From GCA-2705995 sp965661625 (GTDB lineage Bacteria; Bacteroidota; Bacteroidia; Flavobacteriales_G; Salibacteraceae), in contig CBFIEM010000013.1 of the NCBI GenBank assembly GCA_965661625.1, forward strand, positions 24,556 to 88,555: a stretch of DNA of 64,000 bases, given 5' to 3'. Every line of letters begins with the position of its first letter. Position 1 is the first letter of the stretch. Shown here piece by piece: positions 17,495 through 24,436 of this stretch. The notes below the pieces were generated by a model. That model was not told the origin of the DNA, did not search any database, and worked only from the letters and a program-made list of their open reading frames with translations. Position numbers and translations under genes: made by a program.

Positions 17495-18769
17495 TTAAGA
17501 AGCGGGAAGTACCTGCGTGCTCACTTCTCCAAATCCCACGCGAACACCGTCTTTCTCGGCATATCCGCGCATAATTACGGTGTCGTGATCTTGAATGAAC
17601 TTACGTTCAGATCCATCGTTCATGGCGATAGGTTTTGTACCTCTCCAACTCAGCTCAAGCATCGAACCGTAACTGTCTGGAGTAGGACCTGATATGGTGC
17701 CAGACGCCATCATATCTCCACAACGTACATTGCATCCGTTTACGGTATGGTGCGCTAACTGCTGTTTCATATTCCAATACATGTTTTTATAATTGGAGTT
17801 GCAGACTACGGTTTCATCACCTCCATCAGGAGCAATAGCAACTTGAAGCGAAATGTCATAGTTCCCATTACCTTCATACTTTAAGTAAGGAAGTACCTCA
17901 GGATCTTGATCTGGACCTTCGACTTGGAAAGGCTGCAAGGCATCAAGTGTAACTATCCAGGGTGAGATACTAGAAGCGAAGTTTTTGGCTAAGAACGGTC
18001 CTAATGGAACGTATTCCCACTTTTGAATATCGCGGGCGCTCCAATCGTTGAACAAACACATACCAAAGATGTAATCATCTGCTTCTGCTGTTGAAATGGA
18101 ATCACCCATTGGCTTGCCGTTATAGGTAACAAATGCCATTTCCAATTCAAAATCTAAAAGTTTACATGGCCCATAAACAGGTGGCTCTTCATCATTGGGC
18201 TTTGTTTGACCTTTCGGACGTTTAACAGGTGTGCCACTTAAGACAATTGAGGACGATCGGCCATGGTACCCTACAGGAATATGAAGCCAGTTGGGAAGGA
18301 GGGCATTGTTTGGATCGCGAAACATGGTACCAACGTTTGTGGCATGTTCACGGCTGCTGTAAAAATCAGTATAGTCGCCTATAACAACGGGCATATGCAT
18401 ACTTACCTGTTCAATAGGGTGCATTACCTTTTCTTGGTGCTGCTGATTTTCTAACAATGTTTCATTATCAGCACTGAACAATTCACTTAACCGGTTACGA
18501 AGCTCTCGTGTAGCTTGTTTTCCAGCTCCCATCATTTGATTGAGGGAATTCGAAGCAAACGATTCTTGTCCGAAAGGCAGGCCTTCCAAATATCCCAACT
18601 CATGCAGGAAGAGCAAGTCGATTACTTGATCGCCAATGCGTGTACCCACGCGTGGGTGTTTATTTGTGGTTGAAAAAATACCAAAAGGTAAATTTTGGAT
18701 TGGAAAATCAGTACTTGAATCGTACTTCACCCAAGACTTATTTTCTGGATTATTCGCATTTATTATCAT
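17495..18769 (-). CDS. fahA: Fumarylacetoacetase
   Basis: Last step of tyrosine/phenylalanine breakdown: hydrolyses fumarylacetoacetate to fumarate and acetoacetate. At 424 residues it matches the family. Seen: the metal and substrate region DYTDFYSSREHATNVG, the catalytic-loop HIPVGYHGRSSSIVLSG, LLDFELEMAFV with its metal-binding Glu pair, and DWSARDIQKWEYVPLGPF. It starts 9 bases after glyA on the same strand and ends at a strong terminator, so glyA-fahA form a unit. No other homogentisate-pathway gene is in the window. Confidence 0.96.
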   Translation of the reverse strand: MIINANNPENKSWVKYDSSTDFPIQNLPFGIFSTTNKHPRVGTRIGDQVIDLLFLHELGYLEGLPFGQESFASNSLNQMMGAGKQATRELRNRLSELFSADNETLLENQQHQEKVMHPIEQVSMHMPVVIGDYTDFYSSREHATNVGTMFRDPNNALLPNWLHIPVGYHGRSSSIVLSGTPVKRPKGQTKPNDEEPPVYGPCKLLDFELEMAFVTYNGKPMGDSISTAEADDYIFGMCLFNDWSARDIQKWEYVPLGPFLAKNFASSISPWIVTLDALQPFQVEGPDQDPEVLPYLKYEGNGNYDISLQVAIAPDGGDETVVCNSNYKNMYWNMKQQLAHHTVNGCNVRCGDMMASGTISGPTPDSYGSMLELSWRGTKPIAMNDGSERKFIQDHDTVIMRGYAEKDGVRVGFGEVSTQVLPAS

Positions 18770-18778
18770 ACCTAAAAT

Positions 18779-20053
18779 TTATGCTTTAAATAATGGAAGG
18801 TCTTTCATTTTTGAATTAATCGCTTCGCGAATCGCAGAGACTTTGAGTGCATCATCACGATGTTGAATGGACTCATCAATCAACGAAACTATTTCGGGAA
18901 TATCATCCTCAGTGATTCCTCGAGTTGTAATTGCCGGCGTTCCAACACGTATTCCTGAAGTAACAAACGGTGACTTATCATCAAAAGGCACCATATTTTT
19001 ATTTACAGTAACATCTACTGCACTTAGTGCCGCTTCGGCTTCCTTACCAGTAATATCCTTTGAGCGCAAATCGATGAGCATAGAATGGTTATCCGTTCCA
19101 CCGGAAATGACATGATATCCCAGGTCTATAAATGAATCGGCCATTACTTTTGCGTTTTTCATCACCTGTATTCCATAATGAAGAAAAGAGTCTTCAAGTG
19201 CTTCGCCAAAAGCAACAGCTTTAGCTGCAATTACATGTTCTAAGGGTCCTCCTTGTGTACCAGGGAACACTCCTGAATCCAATAGGGAAGACATACTTCG
19301 AATAGTTCCTTTAGGAGTTTTAATACCCCATGGATTTTCAAAGTCCTTTCCCATCATAATAATTCCACCGCGCGGTCCACGCAACGTTTTGTGCGTAGTA
19401 CTTGTTACAATATGACAATGGGAGATGGGGTCATTAAGGAGCCCTTTTGCTATTAAGCCACTTGGATGAGAAATATCAGCTAATAATAATGCACCTACTT
19501 CGTCGGCTATCGACCTCAAGTTTTCATAGTCCCAATCGCGTGCGTAAGCAGAAGCACCACAGATAATCATCTTAGGCTTTTCTTTTTGAGCAGTTACACG
19601 AACGGAGTCGTAATTAATGTGACCTGTTTCACGTTCAACGCCGTAAAAAGAGGGTATATATAGCTTACCGGAATAGTTAACGGTAGATCCATGCGTGAGG
19701 TGCCCCCCATGCGATAAATCGAACCCCAAGATTTTATCTCCAGGTTTGAGGCAGGCTAGCATAACTGCAGCATTTGCCTGTGCTCCTGAATGAGGTTGAA
19801 CATTTACCCATTCTGCATTAAACAATGCTTTTAGGCGATCTCGAGCAATATTTTCAACTTGATCTACAACTTCACATCCACCATAATAGCGTTTGCCAGG
19901 AAGTCCTTCAGCATACTTGTTTGTTAATACAGAACCCATGGCTTCCATTACTTGGTCGCTCACGTAGTTCTCTGAAGCAATTAGTTCAACGCCATTTTTC
20001 TGGCGTGTTGTTTCTGCTTCAATAAGCTCAAAAATGGCTTCGTCTCTTTGCAT
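18779..20053 (-). CDS. glyA: Serine hydroxymethyltransferase
   Basis: PLP enzyme that converts serine and tetrahydrofolate into glycine and methylene-tetrahydrofolate. The 424 residues fit. Seen: GVELIASENYVS at the N-terminus, GKRYYGGCEVVD, the PLP lysine in TTHKTLRGPRGG, and the HVIAAKAVAFGEAL region. The start ATG at 20053 lies 25 bases from an exact -7 box with an overlapping palindrome (20071-20086). Confidence 0.97.
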   Translation of the reverse strand: MQRDEAIFELIEAETTRQKNGVELIASENYVSDQVMEAMGSVLTNKYAEGLPGKRYYGGCEVVDQVENIARDRLKALFNAEWVNVQPHSGAQANAAVMLACLKPGDKILGFDLSHGGHLTHGSTVNYSGKLYIPSFYGVERETGHINYDSVRVTAQKEKPKMIICGASAYARDWDYENLRSIADEVGALLLADISHPSGLIAKGLLNDPISHCHIVTSTTHKTLRGPRGGIIMMGKDFENPWGIKTPKGTIRSMSSLLDSGVFPGTQGGPLEHVIAAKAVAFGEALEDSFLHYGIQVMKNAKVMADSFIDLGYHVISGGTDNHSMLIDLRSKDITGKEAEAALSAVDVTVNKNMVPFDDKSPFVTSGIRVGTPAITTRGITEDDIPEIVSLIDESIQHRDDALKVSAIREAINSKMKDLPLFKA

Positions 20054-20070
20054 AGCCTCAATTTGTCAAT

Positions 20071-20086
20071 TTTGCTAGCAAATTTA
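20071..20086 (-). promoter_or_regulatory. glyA promoter -7 box with overlapping palindrome
   Basis: Minus strand TAAATTTGC at 20086-20078 is an exact TAnnTTTGC match. The perfect 12-base palindrome TTTGCTAGCAAA at 20071-20082 overlaps its downstream half and the expected start point, as an operator would. Which protein binds is unknown; a chance AT-rich palindrome cannot be excluded. Confidence 0.45.
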
Positions 20087-20119
20087 GCAATATGTAAGTG
20101 ACACAGAAGGTCTCGGCAG

Positions 20120-20584
20120 TTATTTCTGAATTCTTGATTGTACGAGTCCTATAGCTGCTAGAATCATATAAATAAACCCGGACTGTAGAGCTCCAATTAA
20201 CTTTCTGCTGATGGTATAAAAACTATCGACATCATTTACGAGGTATCCAAACCCCAAAAAAGCGCCAGACAGGATTACTCCAACACCATAACATGCCTGC
20301 ACAGGTCGTTTAAAACTAATCGTTGGAAATGCCGCTAGTAGGGATTTTTGAGTAACCCAATAAAAGAACAAGATGAAGGAAGCTGTGAGCACCCATTTGA
20401 GCCAATAAGTAGGCCAGTAGCCAAGATCTATTAAAAAAGAAAGTCCATGAAAGAGCTCCTCAGGGTTTTCATTAGGGTTGTTGTAATAGAGGTAGCGCAA
20501 GTACTGATTGATTTCAACAAACAGGCTATCTCTAAATAACGAGGCTAAAAGGATTATGGCCAGCCAACTTAACGCCTTGTTCAT
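20120..20584 (-). CDS. Exosortase F-associated membrane protein
   Basis: A 154-residue membrane protein with about four hydrophobic segments (near residues 4-20, 60-78, 92-112 and 130-148). A central stretch reads LRYLYYNNPNENPEELFHGLSFL. Its size, topology and position directly after xrtF fit the XrtF-associated family of Flavobacteria, which is found next to the exosortase but has no assigned activity. The start overlaps the xrtF stop as ATGA, so the two are translationally coupled. Identification rests on context as much as sequence. Confidence 0.72.
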   Translation of the reverse strand: MNKALSWLAIILLASLFRDSLFVEINQYLRYLYYNNPNENPEELFHGLSFLIDLGYWPTYWLKWVLTASFILFFYWVTQKSLLAAFPTISFKRPVQACYGVGVILSGAFLGFGYLVNDVDSFYTISRKLIGALQSGFIYMILAAIGLVQSRIQK

Positions 20585-21123
20585 TGAGGTTGGGCTTTGA
20601 GAAGTTCACGTGACTGACCTAAATAGGTTATCCATATGTACCAAAGCGCGGCCACAAAGCCATATATCAAGATGGTGAATGTGTAAGTGTGGTTGAAGTC
20701 GAGGTATTCTGGAGCCTTACTCTGAATAATTGCCAGAACAATTACCCGTAAGAGGTTGAGGTGATGAATAGCGATAACACCAGTTGGAATAAACCACCAG
20801 AGGTGTTTCTTTTTGGCAGGAAATGCGATAAGAAAACCAATGAACAGGGCTATAACTTCAACTCCATTGCACGGATCTCCAACCCAAACACCAAAACTAC
20901 CATCGATTCCTAAGGTGCGCACATCTCCTTCTAAGTCCTCCTGAATGGTATCGTAGCCAATAGCGTCGAGCACCCAAGTGCCCTCACGAATTAGCAGGTC
21001 AACGGCGAAGCGATCAAGGGTGCCATTGGGGTGGATGTAAAAGGTGTACAAGGCAAGCCAACCAATGAATAGAACGGCACATTTTATTAGGAATAAATTG
21101 AGCGGATGCCTCCAGGTAGTCAC
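20581..21123 (-). CDS. xrtF: Exosortase family protein XrtF
   Basis: Membrane transpeptidase/protease of the exosortase family, which recognises C-terminal sorting signals. It has 180 residues and about five hydrophobic segments. The three catalytic positions are present in the right order: Cys85 in GDPCNGVEV, Arg126 in NLLRVIVL and His145 in FNHTYTF. The size matches XrtF of Flavobacteria. The start is GTG and overlaps the stop of the 76-residue gene upstream by one base (TAGTG). Upstream and downstream genes all overlap, giving a four-gene operon with a candidate substrate and an accessory protein. Confidence 0.88.
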   Translation of the reverse strand: MTTWRHPLNLFLIKCAVLFIGWLALYTFYIHPNGTLDRFAVDLLIREGTWVLDAIGYDTIQEDLEGDVRTLGIDGSFGVWVGDPCNGVEVIALFIGFLIAFPAKKKHLWWFIPTGVIAIHHLNLLRVIVLAIIQSKAPEYLDFNHTYTFTILIYGFVAALWYIWITYLGQSRELLKAQPQ

Positions 21124-21353
21124 TACTTTTTATTCAAGTCAATAATTTTCTTTCCACCGGCAACTGCTGCGACAGCGGCCAAGATGCCCAACCCTCCATC
21201 AATCGGAATGCAAGGTGGAGGCCAACATGGTGAGCCACCACCGCCACCTCCTGGTCCACCACCGCCGCCTGGTTGAGCAGAGGAAGTGAAGGTCAACATG
21301 CTGCAGACAACACTAAGGGAAAGGATGAATAAGCTTTTACGGATGGAAATCAT
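21123..21353 (-). CDS. Small Gly-rich protein with exosortase-type (PID-CTERM-like) sorting tail
   Basis: Only 76 residues. A Sec signal peptide covers 1-26 (positive RKS, hydrophobic core, cut after SSA). Then come two oligo-glycine runs (29-33, 35-40), CWPPPC (43-48), and a three-part tail: PIDGG at 50-54, a hydrophobic stretch at 55-66 and a Lys-containing end (KK at 68-69, KK at 75-76). This motif-helix-basic layout is that of exosortase sorting signals, and the PIDGG motif fits the one called PID-CTERM in Bacteroidota. Nothing between signal and tail resembles a folded domain. It overlaps the T9SS cargo gene by 4 bases and xrtF by 1, making it a probable XrtF substrate (inference). Confidence 0.78.
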   Translation of the reverse strand: MISIRKSLFILSLSVVCSMLTFTSSAQPGGGGGPGGGGGGSPCWPPPCIPIDGGLGILAAVAAVAGGKKIIDLNKK

Positions 21354-24352
21354 CGAATCAATTTAAAAGTCTCTATGGCGTTGTTCTCATTTTCAACACG
21401 CAACAAATATAGGCCACTTTCTTGGGGCAACGGTATGAATTGAGGTGTTGTGCTGAGCAGTTGATTCGCGTTCCAAATTACCCTACCAGAAACATCGTAC
21501 ATGGTTAAGGAATATGCCTCCTGTGCAGTTGTTGTTAGGTAATATCCATTCATGTTATGGGTTAGGCGCATGGCTGAATCTTCCATTTCATTACCAAGTC
21601 CAGAAGTTAAAACAACTACAAATTCATCGGTAGCTTGATAGGTGCAACCACCAACTGAAGATTCTCCAATTAGCTCTAGGGTATTAACACCAGTCAATGA
21701 ACTAACATCGATAGACTGGGGGTCTTGGCCAAGCGGATTGCCGTTCAGTGAAATTGTTACATTTTCTAATCCTACTTCTGCATATAACAACGGGATATTT
21801 CCTTCTTGTTGAAATACAGTATCTCTACCTAAATCGATTGCCGCTAAAGCTTTTCCTGCAGAATTAACCCTTAGTGTATCTAATGCAACCGGACAACCTG
21901 AAATGCCCAGATTTACAGAGGTAGTGTACTCTCCCGGTGTTAATCCTTGAAAGGTGTTTGTAGCTAATAGAGGACCGTTGTAGAGAGAAGTTCCATCAGG
22001 ATTACTAATTGAAATGGTTCCATTTGGATTACCAGCAAATTCGATAGCTCCGTCTGATGCTTGCGGGCAAGACTCATTCGAAATTACCAGTCCAGTAACG
22101 CGATTGTCAATTTCGAGGGTGAACCTCGGTCCGGTAGCCGTATCGTTCAGTGTAAACGTGTAAGATTGAGGTTCTGAAATAGTTGTGGTAATTCCTGTTT
22201 CAAGATCAGTGAGTCTGATGCAGTAACGAGCGTAATCAAAATCACCGAAAATTAACTCATGCATTCCAGAATCAAACGTTTCAGTTACCAGCGTAAATGC
22301 GTGAGAAAGGTTTGAGCGATTTACCCGTGTAAGCTCATAAATCGTGTTGTTGTAGTCAAAACCGAGGTAAGGGTAAGGGCTTCCTTTTTCAAATTTTTGA
22401 ATGTCTTCAAGCTGCACAATGCCATCATCGAAACCATCTCCTAAATCAATTCCAGCATTGCTTTCATAGTTAGAGGTCATAGCCCTCAACTTAATAAACA
22501 TACGATCGTGATTAGCAGAATTTCGAACCAGAGCAACGTCGTTAGTCACTTTATGCGATTCAGAAATGGTAATGTTACCTGAGCTTGTTGTTTGGACAAA
22601 AAAACCTTGTCCGGAGGCTATTTGTCCGTTGTTTTGCCAAGAGCCGTTAAATCCAGAAGTCACATCAAAAACGAAGGCATTCGAACCTAAAGTTGGATTC
22701 GAAGCTTGAATGGCGGTGTAATCAATAGCAGACGGATATGGGTTACCAATAAAATTCCATCCGCGTTCAGCTACATTTGAGCTGGCGGCTGTTAAGCCAA
22801 TGGTTCGGTCACCAGTAAACACACTACCTGTTGATTGTAACAAATGACTTTGAAAGTTGCCACCACCCGTGTAAACAGCAAAAGCGCCATTAGTACCGCC
22901 GTTGGGCCCAATATCAGTGGTAGAGCCTGGATTTGTTGGCAGGGCTGTCCATCCTGAAAGGATGTCATTGAAAGGGTCTCCAGTGTTAGAAATGTTGGCT
23001 TCTGTGAAGGTGTATACACTCACGAAATTGTAATTGGGGTCATCAGAACCAGTAAAGCCTGTCATGTAGATTCCATTGGTACTGCTTCCGCCACTTCCTG
23101 AATCACGCCAATCGTTGAGGGTAGCACCAATTACAGGTGTTGCAAGGTGTCTATATCCTAAATTCCCCCCTATGCCATCTACTAAGCGCTCCACGGTAAT
23201 GTTCGTTCCATTTACGATGCTCCCCGTTCCTGCAGTCAAGTCGGAAAGTGAAGCTGTGCGGCTAGCATCGGAATTAAATGTGAAAGGGAGGTTGTTGAAG
23301 TCTAAGGTGGTATTGCCTTGAATTAATAATAACGCTGCTATTCCCGTTCCGCTAGAAGGATTTGGAGCCAAAGAGGTAAGGGTTTTAGTTCCTCCTCCCT
23401 CAATTAATAAGTTTTCATAAAATAGATTGGCTACATTTTGACCGCCTGCATTGTTGTAAGCAACCCAACTGTCATTCGAAAAGTCAACAGCAGATAAACC
23501 TGTTGGGAAAGTACTTCCATTTGAAACTTGTAGTGTACAATTTGAGTTGATCACTAAATCTCCATTGGAGCTGTTAATCGCATTGCCATTCATTGAGAAT
23601 ACCCCACCATTGGTAATGATGAGGTCACCTAAAAAATTGGTGCCGTTTAAGTTGCCACCCATAACAACGCTAGATGTGTTCTCGATGGAAATATCATCAT
23701 AAACCAAGAAACTTGTATTGATGGTTTGAATGGATGACCCATCGTAAACAATGGTGTTTCCAACACCTCCAGAATTCAGCACTGTTGTAGTAGCGGAGCC
23801 AAACTCAATCAGTGCACCGCCTATTTCAAGTCGTGCGCCATTTCCTCCGAAAAAATCAAACAGTACATTTCCAGCAATGGATCCGGCACTCACAAAGAAG
23901 TTGCCGTTGTTGTCCATCACCGCATTGGATCCAAACGCAATTCCCACTGTTCCGGTTGTCGAGTTAATTCCTGTGCTAAAAACACCATCATTCTCAAGTT
24001 CTCCTCCATTGGTAATGTTAAGCGTGAAATCAGCACCATCCACTCGCGCAACAAATCCAGATTGGCAATAAAGTCTGCCACCATCTATGTTAAGCTGGAA
24101 AGATCCAGACGATGCGTTGATGGCATACTGCAATGAATTACAAGCCTCATTACCAGATACGGTCAAGGTAAACGAAGTGGCATTGGGTATCTGAACATCG
24201 TCAGCAATTGTAGGCGCAGTAGCAGGAGCAACTCCACCTACTAGCCAGATTCCCGGAGTAGACCAGTCACCAGTTCCGTTTAAAACATATGTGGCGGCAT
24301 ACCCCTGGAAACAACAAAAGGTACATATCATATAAAGTAGTAGTGCTCTCAT
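21350..24352 (-). CDS. Large secreted protein with T9SS type A sorting domain
   Basis: From the ATG at 24352 a 1000-residue exported protein. A signal peptide (to about AATYV) is followed by a beta-helix-like region rich in short repeats of Asn/Gly/Ser/Thr (for example TLNITNGGELENDGVFST), a middle part with GWNFIGNPYPSAIDY typical of surface proteins of this phylum, a SprB-like repeat unit around SNESCPQASDGAIEFAG, and a C-terminal T9SS type A signal (YDVSGRVIWNANQ ... GLYLLRVENENN ... TFKLIR). It should be exported by the type IX system and attached or released at the surface. It is the first gene of the XrtF operon, which is odd because T9SS cargo and exosortase substrates use different sorting signals. 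A TTG two codons upstream is in frame. Confidence 0.85.
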   Translation of the reverse strand: MRALLLYMICTFCCFQGYAATYVLNGTGDWSTPGIWLVGGVAPATAPTIADDVQIPNATSFTLTVSGNEACNSLQYAINASSGSFQLNIDGGRLYCQSGFVARVDGADFTLNITNGGELENDGVFSTGINSTTGTVGIAFGSNAVMDNNGNFFVSAGSIAGNVLFDFFGGNGARLEIGGALIEFGSATTTVLNSGGVGNTIVYDGSSIQTINTSFLVYDDISIENTSSVVMGGNLNGTNFLGDLIITNGGVFSMNGNAINSSNGDLVINSNCTLQVSNGSTFPTGLSAVDFSNDSWVAYNNAGGQNVANLFYENLLIEGGGTKTLTSLAPNPSSGTGIAALLLIQGNTTLDFNNLPFTFNSDASRTASLSDLTAGTGSIVNGTNITVERLVDGIGGNLGYRHLATPVIGATLNDWRDSGSGGSSTNGIYMTGFTGSDDPNYNFVSVYTFTEANISNTGDPFNDILSGWTALPTNPGSTTDIGPNGGTNGAFAVYTGGGNFQSHLLQSTGSVFTGDRTIGLTAASSNVAERGWNFIGNPYPSAIDYTAIQASNPTLGSNAFVFDVTSGFNGSWQNNGQIASGQGFFVQTTSSGNITISESHKVTNDVALVRNSANHDRMFIKLRAMTSNYESNAGIDLGDGFDDGIVQLEDIQKFEKGSPYPYLGFDYNNTIYELTRVNRSNLSHAFTLVTETFDSGMHELIFGDFDYARYCIRLTDLETGITTTISEPQSYTFTLNDTATGPRFTLEIDNRVTGLVISNESCPQASDGAIEFAGNPNGTISISNPDGTSLYNGPLLATNTFQGLTPGEYTTSVNLGISGCPVALDTLRVNSAGKALAAIDLGRDTVFQQEGNIPLLYAEVGLENVTISLNGNPLGQDPQSIDVSSLTGVNTLELIGESSVGGCTYQATDEFVVVLTSGLGNEMEDSAMRLTHNMNGYYLTTTAQEAYSLTMYDVSGRVIWNANQLLSTTPQFIPLPQESGLYLLRVENENNAIETFKLIR

Positions 24353-24421
24353 AATCAAGGGGCTTTATATAAAAGTGCAATTTACAAAAAGCAATTGATA
24401 AAAAAACCGTTATTTAGCGCA

Positions 24422-24432
24422 TGCTAGTAGCA
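24422..24432. promoter_or_regulatory. Short inverted repeat before the wzc-like gene
   Basis: TGCTA-G-TAGCA, 5-base arms around one base, just upstream of the ATG at 24437, in the roughly 85-base divergent region between the XrtF operon and the polysaccharide locus. It could be a regulator site for either side. No exact TAnnTTTG box was found in this region on either strand, so promoters here remain unassigned. Confidence 0.2.
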
Positions 24433-24436
24433 CTCT

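Noticed and set aside
23751..24071. 106-residue plus-strand frame opposite the T9SS cargo gene
   Set aside because: Proline/serine-rich antisense product that mirrors the Asn/Gly/Thr-rich sense protein; no ribosome site or neighbour supports it.
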